Source of the DNA: Kalaharituber pfeilii
Lineage: Eukaryota > Ascomycota > Pezizomycetes > Pezizales > Pezizaceae
Length of the DNA stretch: 64,000 nucleotides
NCBI GenBank assembly: GCA_015179045.1
Contig: WHUZ01000055.1
Coordinates: 369,329 to 433,328 of the forward strand
Reading direction: 5' to 3'
Under the pieces are notes generated by a model. It was not told the origin of the DNA. It did no database searches and saw only the letters and a list, made by a program, of their open reading frames with translations. A program made the translations under genes and the position numbers. Below are positions 1 to 10,492 of the stretch, piece after piece. Positions within the stretch are counted from its first letter, which is position 1. Each line of letters begins with the position of its first letter.

Positions 1-19
1 CGATAAGCCTGCTACCGGA

Positions 20-226
20 ATGGGGAAAGCATCTGGCATCCGCTTCCACCTTATCTCCACGCTTGTCCTTTTAATTGCTATTTTCCTTTTGTCCAAGACC
101 ACTGCGGGTAGCCCAATTCCGAACACTTTCGAAGACCCCATTTGCCCTGGGGACCTAATCCCTTGTGGAACGGACGTGAACGGTGGGCTTTTATGCTGCG
201 ATTCCAAGAATGGAGATACGGAATAG
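20..226 (+). pseudogene. Small secreted cysteine-rich ORF cut by a LINE
   Basis: An ATG at 20 opens a 68-codon frame. A basic start is followed by a hydrophobic stretch (about residues 10-30, LVLLIAIFLL) that reads as a signal peptide, then a short Cys-containing part (CPGDLIPC, then LLCC). The last codons come from the LINE-A insertion that begins at 208. In the presumed pre-insertion sequence (TSD joined to the flank at 538) the frame would stop two to three codons later, so the protein would be about 63 residues. That suits a small secreted protein but may be chance, because no paralogue of the upstream part is visible here. Function unknown. Confidence 0.35.
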
Positions 227-522
227 GCAAGGCAGACTCCCCAGAATGCCGCTGGTGCGGGATGGCTCCGGAAAACTTCACGCACATAACGACAAACTGC
301 AAGCCGTGGAAGGACAAACTGCCGAAAGGGGCGGACGGTCTGAGACAGCCGAAGGGGGGAGGGGCGGAAGTAGCCAAGGTCTTATTGTGGGCAGGGAAAG
401 AGTGAGAATGGGCATGTTACTACATTTGAGTTAGTTTCTTTAGCTGTTATGTAACTAAACATCGCCATAGCCCCAGGGCGGCACGCGATTAATGAAATAA
501 AAAAAAAAAAAAAAAAAAAAAA
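208..522 (+). mobile_element. LINE-A, 5'-truncated, with TSD
   Basis: This is a 3' fragment of the non-LTR family called LINE-A here. It encodes the C-terminal knuckle (CRWCGMAPENFTHITTNC, CCHC spacing), then a 3' UTR, the terminal hairpin (ATCGC...GCGAT around GCCC/GGGC at about 463-490) and about 25 A. A 15-bp TSD (193-207 and 523-537, one mismatch) brackets it, showing target-primed insertion. Confidence 0.85.
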
Positions 523-537
523 ATGCTGCGGTTCCAA

Positions 538-1510
538 CCATTAGACAAAGCTCGGAAAAGTTGGATTTAAATGTCAGAACTTGTGCAGTTCAAAACAGCA
601 TTAGGTCCAGGCAAAGATGTGATGGAAGCAAGAGGGAGAGTTATTTTTGGGCATCATGAAAGAAGCAGACCAGTGGTGGATTTACAACGAGAAATGGGGC
701 GAGTATAAGGGTCGGTTCTGTTTATGATTTTTTTCCCCTTCATTTTTCATTTGTTTTTGCCATGCGATGATATTTTCTAGAGGTTGAAAAGTTGTCTGTT
801 TTTACTTTCTCTACCTGCCATAACTGCCTCGAATTTATGGTTAAAAGCAAAGCCGGCTGGGCTTGATAAAAAACACAAAAACAGAGAAAAGAAAAAAATG
901 CAGCATGTATAGCAAAGTATGTACAGAGAATGTGGCCCCAAAGACAAGCAATTGTGGGGAGGTCTTGTCTGTTCAAATTCGGCAACAAGTCTTGACCTCT
1001 ACGCCTAGGTGCATGATATGTCTTGTGAAGGGCAAGAAGGTGCTGGAGAGGATGGGATGGAATTCAAGCAAGGAATACCGATAGGTCAAAGTAACCTAAG
1101 CAATCGAAATTGTGTTGTGAGATATTTATGAGTCCAGGATTTCACGAGAAATTGAGAATATTGATTTAAGTGCATAACATGACTCTCTGTTGTCATAATG
1201 AGTCTTACTTGACATACTGGAATGCATTCTCTGACTCCCAACCCTCAACCATTAGCTGGTCTTGAACGACCTGACCTGCCAGCAGCTGGCAAGCCAACTT
1301 TAGCCACCTAGCCTTGGTCGCAGGCTGTTGCTGCAATGCAAAAGTTTTGAGGGCTTTTTTTTTTTTTTTTTATCACGTGACCCCGCGTGCAGCTGTTCAC
1401 CATGGCAGGGCAAAAGTTTTGAGGGCATTACATATTATCCAGCTAAATATGGGCACGCAAGGGCAAGGTTTGGCACAGAAAGCACGTGGAGATAAGGATG
1501 GCGCGTGAGG
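538..1510. repeat. Paralogous block 1 (partner at 15.37-17.31 kb)
   Basis: This stretch is diverged but collinear with 15,368-17,310. Shared landmarks are ATTAGACAAAGCTC, AAGAAGCAGACCAGTGG, GAGGATGGGATGG, GATATTTAT and the CAAAAGTTTTGAGG segment. The two copies carry different insertions, so each gives the empty site for insertions in the other. No convincing coding frame survives; short ORFs at 740-1084 look incidental. Confidence 0.75.
1355..1409 (-). mobile_element. Micro-insertion, hairpin class B, TSD 17 bp
   Basis: On the minus strand a core of 38 nt starts CCTGCCATGG and ends GGGGTCACGTGAT, followed by 17 A. It is flanked by a perfect 17-bp TSD, GCAAAAGTTTTGAGGGC (1338-1354 and 1410-1426). 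The paralogous block at about 17,190-17,215 has this target once and uninterrupted, confirming a clean insertion. It has no coding capacity. Confidence 0.9.
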
Positions 1511-1710
1511 TATTTCGTAGGTTATACAGTATATATGGTATTCTAGATGGTAGTTTACAATCAAGCATCTCTTCTTTTCCTTTCTCACCCGCAGTCTCAC
1601 ATCAGTAGTCGTTTCGTTCTGCCAGCTCTCACCGCTCCTGTCCATTGAAAGGCGGTAGTGGATACTACCTGTTATCTACAACATGACAATTTGAATGGAA
1701 GGCGGAAAAT

Positions 1711-2052
1711 TTTTTTTATTTTTTTTTAAATCATCACTCGCGTGCCGCCCTGTGGGCTATGGCGAGATTAGGTACATAATGAATAAAGGGAAAAGAGATG
1801 AGAAAGATGAGGAAGAAATATATGCCTGAGTAGCGTCGGTTACCAGCCCCTAACGTTCTATCCACCTCATGAGCTCCGCATGGGTCCCCTTCTCCTTCGC
1901 CCGTCTGCGATGGTCAGAGTAATACCTCCAGTCCGCCTGGCCACCTCCTTCCTACTCCTCACACCTTTCCCATATGTGTAACGTCGTTTCCTCCTCATCC
2001 CCGCACCACCTGCATTCTGGCCCATCCGCCTTGCCTAACCTGTGGTCCCACA
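1711..2052 (-). mobile_element. LINE-A 3' fragment
   Basis: Poly-T at the low-coordinate end is followed by the inverse terminal hairpin (GCCGCCCTGTGGGCTATGGC), the 3' UTR and the reverse-complemented CCHC knuckle. The sequence resumes at GGAAGGTGCAATGGC, which matches an uninterrupted version at about 25,720. A short GGAAGG(C/T) repeat on each side may be the TSD. Confidence 0.75.
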
Positions 2053-2621
2053 GGAAGGTGCAATGGCAAACGAGATATTTGCTTACCACTGTAAGCAAGT
2101 AGATTTACTCTACTTTAGCCCTTGATCATAACGGCCCTTGGATTAATACACGCTACATACATTTGCAAATAACTATTCTCCTATGAAATGTGGGAACCCT
2201 CTAGAAAAGGCACTGGAAGGAAGTTTTATTGGGATCGAAACGTTCCATAGGACTGGGAGTGTAGATTGCAGAAGATGGTCTGCATTGAGAGGACGAAAAT
2301 GGAGGTAAGATAGATTTTGGAGCAGAAGAGTTGTGGGAGGAGGGATAACCGTTATTGCTGGACTGAACATATACGGGCCTACATCCTTGATGTCCTGAGC
2401 CTTGCGGTTGATAGTCTAGTGCACGTGAAGAACTGGCCTTGACTTGCTTCCAAAGTAGTTCTGGATTTTATACTGTACTATACCGAATTAAACACCCTTG
2501 TCTAGAATCTACTCCAGATGATATTGCCACGCCTTACCATTGGTAAGCCCAATTCTTCGGATTTGGATTTGGAACTGAGATAGCTAATGATAGCGTGAGA
2601 GATAGGTGACCCCTCGTGTGC
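2053..2621. other. Non-coding, partly paralogous to 25.72-25.99 kb
   Basis: GCAATGGCAAACGAGATATTTGC and the following 250 bp recur diverged at 25,730-25,990. No gene is seen. Short ORFs here have no recognisable domain. Confidence 0.5.
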
Positions 2622-2680
2622 GCCCTGCCATGGCGAACAGCTGCACGCGGGGTTACGTGAAAGGAAAAAAAAAAAAAAAA
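2622..2680 (+). mobile_element. Micro-insertion, hairpin class B, TSD 13 bp
   Basis: Core GCCCTGCCATGGCG... to ...GGTTACGTGA, then AAGG and a poly-A tail. It is bracketed by a perfect TSD ACCCCTCGTGTGC (2609-2621 and 2681-2693). It is full length for the class, starting at the same base as its relatives. Confidence 0.9.
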
Positions 2681-2693
2681 ACCCCTCGTGTGC

Positions 2694-3439
2694 ACTCACA
2701 ATAGTGACAGGCCGAGTGACTAGAATGTACAGGATTGGGTGTGCATAGCCGCAGAGTGGATATGCATATTCGTAGCGCTGTTGCTGGAATGTGCAGTACT
2801 ACACTGATGTCCGGAATGTGCAGCACTGACTTTGCATAGCCGGACCTCTCTCGCAGGCCCATTGGTTAGTCAGGTAGGGGCTGGTCACTGGGAGTACGAT
2901 TCCTTCTACCGGAGATGGCTACCCTCAGGATTAGGCTACTTGGCAAGACACTGTAGGCCATGGTAGTAATAAGTGCAGGCAGATCATTCTCGAGTGCCTG
3001 GAAAGCTAAAAGTTTGGTCTAGCAGCGGACTAGCCTTGGCAGCTGGGAGGAAGCCTGAAAATTTCTGGGCAGCAGTCTCAAGCTGTAGGGGCTTGGGGAG
3101 CTCGACAGGACGGGTCTAAAGCCAGTGTCGGTCTCAGCGGTTTCAATGCTCAAAGCTTCGGGATGACCACTCACCACCATGCTACAGAATCGCTAGTCAT
3201 GAAATGTTAAACCTGTGCTTTGAGCCCTGTGGGGTGCCTAAGGGTCGAAATGCCACTGGTTACAGGTGAGGGCATGGACTGCAACTCAGTGGGTGTAGTT
3301 ATCAGCAGTTGGTTTCGAAGGGAGAGGAAGCTTAGCGAAGGGGCTTAAGGTGGAAAGGCACAAACCCATATGGCAGCCCTGTAACGGGTATATCAGGCCG
3401 TCTCAGCCTTGAAAGTTGGAAACGAGATCAAGAACTTAC
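2694..3439. other. No gene recognised
   Basis: Non-repetitive sequence with GAATGTGCAG-type short repeats near 2725-2850. ORFs are short and carry no recognisable motif. Confidence 0.4.
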
Positions 3440-3800
3440 CCTGGAAAGGAAGACTCCGCTATTGCGTGGACTGCTGGGAGGGAAAGGCCTGAGGGCCTGG
3501 AAGTTTAAAATCGACAAAGCAGATGGTCTAGAATGTCGGCGGTGCGGAAACGGAAGAGGAAACAACAGAATACATTTAGTCTAGGTGCGAGGTATGGAGG
3601 AGAAGGTGGCCAGGGGCGGGACGCAATCTGAAAACCACTAGGGGTAAAGGAGGACCAGACCAGACCCACTGTTGGAATGAAAGATGACATATTTTAGTTT
3701 TATTCTCATTTTACGTTCCTTTTATCTCTTATTTAATCTCGCCGCAGCACCCAGGGCGGTATGCAAGTAATGATTTTTTTTTTTAAATTGAAAAAAAGGG
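3440..3800 (+). mobile_element. LINE-A 3' fragment, decayed
   Basis: It contains the GGKGLRAWK motif that precedes the knuckle, a degraded CRRCG knuckle with stops, a 3' UTR and the hairpin CTCGCCGCAGC...GGGCGGTATGC ending in a T/A-rich tail. The left edge is approximate and no TSD was found. Confidence 0.65.
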
Positions 3801-4534
3801 CCCAGGTAGCCAAGGCCGCGTCACGTGATGGGGCCGTACTTTTCTAGGCCTCGGAGAGACAAACCAAAAAGCCTGTTACAGCCTGTTAGCACTACTGGAA
3901 TAGAAAATGTGGACTAACGTCACTGACCGGGATCCGGCGCATTATCGGGATCCGGCGCACTTCCGGAATTAAAACAACAGCCTCCTGTAAGGCCAAATAT
4001 TCATAGAAGATAACTAAATTACACATACAGGTTGGAGAGGTATAGGAAGGTAGCCTCTGCACCTCAGTTAGCCAATTGGAAATTTTGAATGATACTCAAT
4101 GGTGGTAGTTGCCCGATTAGGCATCTGAATCTTATGCAAGTGTAAAATAGCACGATAGCTATTTAGAACCTTGAGCATATGCATATACCTTCTGTAGTAT
4201 ATATTCAAGAAATCTAGAATGTTTCATAATAATTAGATATATATGGAACAAGTGATGAGCTAATATTTATATATATATTTTTACTGCTAGAAGCAAATTT
4301 TGATATTCAGTCTATATATAATATGAGGGATATTTAGAATACTCTAGAATATAACTCTATACATAGAAGAATATATCTTGAGTAGCTTGTAGGTATATGT
4401 CACGCCCACGCCCTACAGTCTCCGCACACTAAGCCACAATCGCCGGCAAGCCATGACCGCCGGCAAGCCATGACTGCTTCCCGCCAACAGCCGGCAAGCT
4501 CATAGAACCGGCTAGCTATAGGTAGCTAGCAAGC
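3801..4534. other. AT-rich spacer, no gene
   Basis: The middle (about 4,000-4,390) is AT-rich with many TATATA runs. 4,390-4,530 is GC-richer with CCGGCAAGC repeats. Nothing coding is recognised. Confidence 0.4.
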
Positions 4535-4625
4535 TGCCAGTATAGCCCGCCTGCCAGTATAGCCCGCCTGCCAGTATAGCCCGCTCACTAGTATAGCCCG
4601 CCTGCCAGTACAGCCCGCCTGCCAA
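4535..4625. repeat. 17-bp tandem repeat
   Basis: About five to six copies of GCCAGTATAGCCCGCCT in tandem, one with a CTCACTAGT variant. It lies just upstream of a LINE-A RNase H segment. Confidence 0.85.
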
Positions 4626-4649
4626 CTTCGAGAGAGCCATAGCCGACGC

Positions 4650-5470
4650 AGAGGACGAAGGTGGAACTCCTACTACACAGATAGGAGCAGAATCGACAAT
4701 AAGATGGGAGCTGGCATATTTAGCAATGGAGACTTATCGACTTCACTGTACCTGGGGGAACAGTGCTCAGTCAATGATGCGGAACTCATAGCGATGGGCG
4801 AAGCGTTAGCCCATCAAGAGGGAGAACTCCTGATTGTCACTGACTCCAAAATAGCAATCACTAAACTCCAGAAGATAGCCCAGGGCATACCCACATATGA
4901 GGGGACCACGAAATTGGTAAGGGACGCCTGGGAGTCCAGGACCGCATGCGGCGACATGGATGTTGTAGTGATGTGGGTGAAAAGTCACAAAGGAGTCAAG
5001 GGGAATACCGTAGCAGACATAGCAGCCAAAATCGGAGCACACCTCCCCTACAAAAGTGAAGTTGTCACGGAAGCAGGAATACGACAGCTCTCTAGGTCAC
5101 ACAGGGCCACAGAGAGAAACAGACTGGAACTAAGCTATAGGCCACTGACCAGACTTGGACGTTGGGTCTCAACTCTGGCAGGCCTACTAGGTGGAAAGGC
5201 ACTAAGAAAGTGGCAGTTCGAAATCGAGAAAGCAGACAGCCCAGAGTGCCGGTGGTGCGGGGAGGAAGAAGAGACCACCACGCACATACTCACCCGGTGT
5301 AGAGTCTGGAAACGGCGGTGGCCCGGAGGAATGACGGAACTAATAAAGCCATCAAAGAGTAAGGACAAAGAACCCCTAAGGGAATTACTGGAATGGGTCG
5401 AAGAATGAGGACATCACGAGAGAAGGGACAGTCATTTTTCTCGGGAGGACGGATTTTTCATACTCTCTAG
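4650..5470 (+). mobile_element. LINE-A RNase H plus CCHC segment
   Basis: This is the longest open LINE-A frame in the window; the ATG at 4704 gives 234 residues to 5408. The RNase H domain starts upstream of that ATG: an in-frame YYTDRS at about 4674 is the first-Asp motif with Gly changed to Arg. It continues with NDAELIAM, VTDSK and WVKSHKGVKGN..AD. The C-terminal knuckle CRWCGEEEETTTHILTRC follows, then a Trp-rich tail. RNase H removes template RNA during reverse transcription. RT and endonuclease are missing, and no hairpin or poly-A tail follows, so the copy is truncated at both ends. Confidence 0.8.
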
Positions 5471-5690
5471 CTTCTTCCACTAGTTTCCTACCACTTAATA
5501 GTCTCCTCCATCATTTTCCTATGCATCTTGCCCACCTGGCCACCTCCTTCTCCATACCTTGCATCTCCATAAATATTCTATTGTCTCCTCCTCTGTCCTA
5601 CACCAGTGACATTCTAGGCTGTCCTTCTGGCAAATTTTATGTATCCATGCTCTTAAGCCTTTTCCCCCCATCACACCTCGCAAGGTATAT

Positions 5691-6510
5691 ACCAAGACCC
5701 CAAATCTCAGTGGGGGTCTGTAGCTCAGCCCTAGTCTGTCCCTTACTCGGGCTCATAAGCGGCAAAGGCCTGCGAGCGTGGAGCTACAAGCTAGGCAAGG
5801 TGGATGGGCCAGAGTGCAGGTATTTTTTTTTTTTTTTTATATCATTAATTGCGTGCCGCCCTATGGGCTATGGCGATTTTAGGTACATAAGAGATAAATA
5901 GAAATTAACATATCAGGTGCATTTCGGTCTGCCCACGTCCCCGGTCCCATCCTTAACATTCTATCCACCACACCAGTGCCGCCAGCGGGTCCCCTTCCCC
6001 TTCGCCCACCGATGGGCGTAGTATCGCCTCCATTCTGCCCGGCTATCTCCTTCTCCACTTCTGACACCTGTCCCAGATGTGCGTCGTCGCCCCCTCTTCC
6101 CCATACCACCTGCATTCCAGGCCGTCCGCCTTGCCTATCTTGTAGGCCCACGACTGCGGTCCTTTGCCTGCCATCAGTTCAGCCAGTGTCCGCACTCCGT
6201 GGCCTAGTGCAGATGGTGCAGGGATGAGAAGGAGATGACGACACACATTTGGGACAGGTGCCGGGAATGGAGAAGAAGATGGCCAGGCGGACTGGAGGCG
6301 TTACTCCGCCCACAAGAGGGGGGCGAAGGAGAAGGGGACCCGCTGGTGGAACTAATGAGGTGGATGGGACGCTAAGGATGTGACTATCTCTTTGTTTCCT
6401 ACTCTAATATTGCTCTCTCTCCTCTTCCTCTCTACTTTCTTGTTATTTATCCCTTATGCACCTGATATCGCCATAGCCCACAGGGCGGGACACGATAAAT
6501 GATATTTTTT
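5691..6510 (+). mobile_element. LINE-A, middle copy of a triple nest
   Basis: The plus-strand LINE-A starts before the GKGLRAW motif, is interrupted inside the knuckle codons at 5,821, and resumes at 6,205 (RWCRDEKEMTTHIWDRC-like). It ends with the 3' UTR and hairpin (ATCGCCATAGCCCACAGGGC, about 6,465-6,490). An AGTGCAG repeat flanks the inner insertion. Confidence 0.75.
5822..6204 (-). mobile_element. LINE-A, inner copy of a triple nest
   Basis: Poly-T, inverse hairpin, 3' UTR and reverse-complement knuckle, inserted into the plus-strand copy. AGTGCAG at the left junction and again at the right junction is the likely short TSD. It is the youngest of the three. Confidence 0.75.
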
Positions 6511-6875
6511 TTAAAAGAAAAAACTTGGGCTCGCTGTGCTTTGGCTGACATCTTGATCCCCGCCCCTGTGACTATATCATCCTGGCGTGGGAGGAAAGTG
6601 CCCACTCTCGCTGCCTTGTCTGCCTCCTCATTACCTTCGATCCACTTGTGTCCTTTCACCTACATCGCCGCTACGTCTAGTCCCCCCGCTCTGTTCTTCC
6701 CTCCCAGGTCTTCCTACATGGTGCACTTGCTCCGTCGGGTGTTGGCTTTCCCTCTACAATATTGTACAGCCTGTTCATTCGCTATCTGTGAGTCTGTTAT
6801 GATCAACAATTCTTTGTTCCCTTCCTCAAGGGCCTTGGTTGTGTTCGGGACCAGCCATCTTATCCGGGCCACTCA

Positions 6876-7374
6876 TGGGTCGGTAACCGGGCTGCTCATC
6901 ACTGGGACGGGCCACTGATCAATTTACAAGAATTCAATACCAAAAACGAGCCAAGATGCATAATTAGACAAATGAGTGGTTACGAGACTACACATAAGTA
7001 GAGATGTTGCCACTTTACAGTACATGATTCCTTAACTGACATGTATAGTGCTAGAAACATCTCTCCATTTATATGATTTTTGACATAAATAGTACTATGA
7101 ACATCATCATTTTCCTCTTGATGCACCTAATCATCTGAATCTTCTGTAATCCGACTTTAACATTCCATGTCAGGATACCAAGAAGGTGAACGAGTACTAC
7201 GTAGGCCTTTTTTGCAGCCACATCGCTGAGGTATACATCCTTGTGGACAGGAACATTTCCCTGATGGCAATTTGGCAAATTGCCAGTTGGAAGTAATGTT
7301 GTCATTTGAGACAAAGTTTTTCATACTTCAGTACGCAATGCTACTGATGCCAATGAAGGATCATCGGGTGAAAA
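6876..7374. other. No gene recognised
   Basis: Mixed sequence. A GGGCCACTCAT-type GC motif near 6,870-6,915 recurs inverted near 8,000-8,040, hinting at TIR-element remnants. The rest is AT-rich with no coding signal. Confidence 0.35.
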
Positions 7375-7384
7375 GGTTGCCAAT

Positions 7385-7467
7385 AGGGCGGCATTCTCGC
7401 CATAGCCTTACAGGCGGCATGCGAGTATTGACTCGCCGTAGCCTGATAGGCGGTATGCGAGTAATGG

Positions 7468-7501
<34 letters not shown>

Positions 7502-7539
7502 CGAGTATTGATATATAGAAAAAAAAAAGAAAAAAAAAA
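7385..7539 (+). mobile_element. Micro-insertion, hairpin class A, itself interrupted
   Basis: Outer insertion with TSD GGTTGCCAAT (7375-7384 and 7540-7549). After removing the inner insertion its core is about 54 nt: AGGGCGGCATT, the hairpin CTCGCCATAGCC...GGCATGCGAG, then TATTGATATATAG and an A-rich tail. It has no coding content. Confidence 0.85.
7432..7499 (+). mobile_element. Micro-insertion, hairpin class A, nested
   Basis: A 36-nt core starts exactly at CTCGCCGTAGCC and ends GCGAGTAATGG, followed by 32 A. A perfect 12-bp TSD, TGCGAGTATTGA (7420-7431 and 7500-7511), lies within the outer micro-insertion. The hairpin pairs CTCGC/GCGAG and GCCT/AGGC. Confidence 0.92.
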
Positions 7540-7549
7540 GGTTGCCAAT

Positions 7550-7839
7550 TCTGCTGCTTGAACCTCAGTTGTGACTGGTGTGACATATTTTGTATTATAA
7601 TGGCGATTCAAGCATCCTTGTAAAAGATGTTGATCAGAGCGAGACTTGCCAACAATACGACAAAGAGCGAACCGGAGTGTAAGGAATGCAGTCACAGTGA
7701 ATATCTCGAGGCATCCTGTAACTAATTAGAATCTTATATACTGAATCAGTATATTCGCTAAGACAGACAGTGGGAGTGGCAACACCTGGTACTCTGTAGG
7801 GCTTCAATAAATGCAAACTTTTCACTCAAGTATGCAGGG
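7550..7839. other. No gene recognised
   Basis: Unassigned sequence between micro-insertions, with no repeat partner in the window. Confidence 0.3.
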
Positions 7840-7860
7840 AAAAAAAAAAAAAAAAAAAAA
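7840..7860 (+). mobile_element. Poly-A-only insertion with 15-bp TSD
   Basis: A run of 21 A sits between two perfect copies of CTCAAGTATGCAGGG (7825-7839 and 7861-7875). No other sequence is inserted. This is what target-primed reverse transcription leaves if it stops inside the poly-A tail. Confidence 0.85.
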
Positions 7861-7875
7861 CTCAAGTATGCAGGG

Positions 7876-8318
7876 CATTTATTTGGAATTCGGACCAGTA
7901 GCCCGGGCCAGCCAGCACAAATATAGATTGCCCAGGCCACTCACCTTGGAATGCGGGCCACTGGCCCGGGCCATCCACTTTTGCGTGGAGGAAAGGCTGG
8001 CCAGGGCCAGTCATGAGTGGCCCGTTAAGATGGCTGGCCCCGAACAGTTATTGCTGTCATTTCTGCATCATTAACCGTGGCCCTGGTTCCTAGGTAAGTT
8101 GACTTCGCAGTCCCGCCCTTCCGTTGGCCTGCGCCTGCTCTTTCTTCTTTCCTGCTGCTTCATGTTGTGTGTACAACATCCTCAGACTGGCATTCTTTGA
8201 CAGCATCGCCAATAGGCCAGGCAGGCCTACTAGGCTGCCTGGGCCTGGTCAGACAGGCTGTGATCTGCAATAGACTGAAACTGCCTTGACCGGCCCAGGT
8301 GGCTCAGGCTAGTCCAGA
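7876..8318. other. GGCC-rich possible TIR-element remnants
   Basis: Repeated GGCCACTCA/CCCGGGCC motifs in both orientations (7,895-8,045), and again CGGCCCAGGTGGC near 8,280-8,310. They resemble decayed MITE ends, but no complete pair is resolved. No coding signal. Confidence 0.3.
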
Positions 8319-8321
8319 TTT

Positions 8322-9013
8322 TTTTTTTTTTTTTTTAATATCATTGTCCGCGTGCCGCCCTACGGGCTATGGCGAAGTTAAATACATGGTACTAAGAAAA
8401 TAAGAAAATAAATGCCTCAAAAATAAATTAAGAAGAAGTAGGAACTAAGCCATCGTCTGGTCCTCCCCTGTGATTTCCCCGCCCAAGAAGATAAATTACC
8501 AAGTAGGAAATAAGTCAAGTGCGTGAAGTCTGTCCCGGCCAATCTAGGATGTCTACCAGAGCGTCCTTGTCCTTGCTTTTGGGTGGTTCGATAAGGTCTG
8601 CTCTCCCCCGCCGGCCATTTCTTCTTCCAAGTTCTGCACCTGGTGAGCACGTGGTCGGTGAATTCCTCCTCTTCCCCGCACCACCGGCACTCGGGGCTAT
8701 CTTCTTTGCCAATTGTGTATCGCCACCCTCTTAATCCCTTGCCCCCTAGTATGCCCGCGAGTGTCGACACCCTTCGCCCCAGTCGTGTTAGCGGTCTGTA
8801 GCTGAGTTCCAGTCGGTTCCTTTCCGCGGCTCTCCAGGCTCTGCTCAGTTGTCTTATCCCCGCTTCGGTGATCGTCTCGTATTGATACTGGAGGTGGACG
8901 CCTATTTTGGCGGCTCTGTCTGCTTCTGTATTTCCCTTGACCCCTTTGTGGCTCTTCACCCACATTATCGCCACGTCTAAGTCGCCTCGTGCAGCTCTCG
9001 CTTCCCAGACCAA
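8322..9013 (-). mobile_element. LINE-A with RNase H C-terminal half
   Basis: Poly-T and inverse hairpin begin at 8,322. The minus-strand frame 9013 to 8417 encodes the end of RNase H (MWVKSHKGVKGNTEAD), the linker RLELSYRPLTRLGRRVSTLA and the knuckle CRWCGEEEEFTDHVLTRC. A frameshift after the knuckle replaces the normal C-terminus. CAGGC(T/C)AGT near 8,305 and 9,015 may be the TSD. Confidence 0.8.
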
Positions 9014-10132
9014 TCAGGCCAGTTAGACTAATTATATATACCGACTTTATGCTATTTTTTGAATTAGTAACAATAATAGAAAATTTGAGTAAGACTTTCA
9101 TTAACTGTTGTAATATTTTATTCCCATATGAAGAAATATAAGAACTGCGTTGATACTAGAAAGATGAATATGGGTAAATTGTGCTATCATATATGATGGT
9201 TGGCCTCGACCGGCCCAAGCAATGTTATTGGCCTGTCAGGCTGGCCTACGGGAAACACTGTCCTCAATTTCATCCCCAGTATTAACGTACCCTCAATACT
9301 CTCAATCTCTTGTTCTGGCCTACCGACGAACATTGCGGTTCGCAATTGGGCCAGCCCACCCGCGAACAATTTTTTTTACAGATACCACTAGGTACCTCTA
9401 TGTGCTGCTAGTAATGAGTATAAACGTTATAGAGAAACGTTCTCCTACCAAGGATAATCGATAAGCCAGTTACTGTGTGCTTGCGCAGCCCCATTGCCAC
9501 TGACAGGTTGCAACTTGCAAGTTGCCAATTGAAAATAACTGTCGGTAATGTTACTAATATGACTCCCAAGTTGCCACTTCCTACCCACATGCTAGAAGAT
9601 AATAAAGACAACATAATTAAAAATTTGCTGCATTTCTAAGACTACTGTAATTAATATAGATTTGTTATCATAGCTAAATTATTACTAATAGAATAACTAC
9701 AAGAACATTAATAAATACACTTCTAGTATTCTTCTTGCTCTAAGTGAAATTTTGGAGTATTATCTACTTAGGTAGAGATATCTGGATTCCTCCGTCATTT
9801 CTAGTATTATCTTGTAGTAGTACCATGGCCAACCAGACTAGTACAAGAATTGCATTGATGCCAAGAATTAACATTTTGGTGGTTGTATTGCCAGAATTGG
9901 CAGTTAATATCGTCCCTGCAAGTGCCAAGCATCCATTTTAAGTAAGTTGGTGCTCTATCCCACTCTTACTGGCAGGACTTCGGCGATTTCCCTCCTAATC
10001 TCACTCTCGCTGGTATTGAATGCGCCTGGCGTTCGGGTATACTTTGCTCCTCTAGGTATATCACAACTGAGCTGATGATTTTCTCCTCAACCCCCTCTAT
10101 TACCTATCTAAGGCCCAATCATGACTCATGTG
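9014..10132. other. AT-rich, one TIR-like GGCC motif, no gene
   Basis: A segment at 9,195-9,370 has GGCCTACCGACGAACATT, matching the ends of the TIR candidate at 10,133-10,303. Otherwise it is AT-rich and non-coding. Confidence 0.35.
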
Positions 10133-10303
10133 CTGGCCCACCGATGAACATTGTGGTTTACAAAACTGGGCATATAGGTACATAGAGATACATTCATGTT
10201 CGCCGCTAGGGAAGGTGTTCGTGGCCCCTTGAAAAACACTCTATGTTTTTGACGGGGCCGGCCGATTCGCGAACCGGAGAATGTTCGTCGGTGGGCCAGA
10301 ACA
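10133..10303. mobile_element. MITE-like element with 20-bp TIR (candidate)
   Basis: CTGGCCCACCGATGAACATT at 10,133 is matched inverted by AATGTTCGTCGGTGGGCCAG ending at 10,303 (one mismatch). The interior is about 130 bp and non-coding. A related end lies at about 9,316. No clear TSD. Confidence 0.5.
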
Positions 10304-10458
10304 GCTATGAGTAGCATAACCATGAGATAAAGTCATACCTCTGCGCAATGTTGCGAATGCTAGTGTAGGATTATCAAGTACGATTACAAGCTCTGCTTGT
10401 GATGACATATTGGTAAACCTACCGACGACGGGGAAATCCTCTTGGAGAGATACGTGAA

Positions 10459-10460
<2 letters not shown>

Positions 10461-10492
<32 letters not shown>

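Larger units (their letters stand above)
5475..6875 (-). mobile_element. LINE-A, outer copy of a triple nest
   Basis: Two minus-strand pieces (about 5,475-5,690 and 6,520-6,875) read as one LINE-A. The left piece has the decayed knuckle and the GGKRLKSM segment. The right piece has RNase H motifs (KGHKWIEGNEEADKAA). They are separated by the plus-strand copy at 5,691-6,510. Edges are approximate. Confidence 0.6.

Noticed and set aside
6499..6918. 139-codon plus-strand ORF
   Set aside because: Antisense of a LINE-A RNase H fragment on the minus strand.
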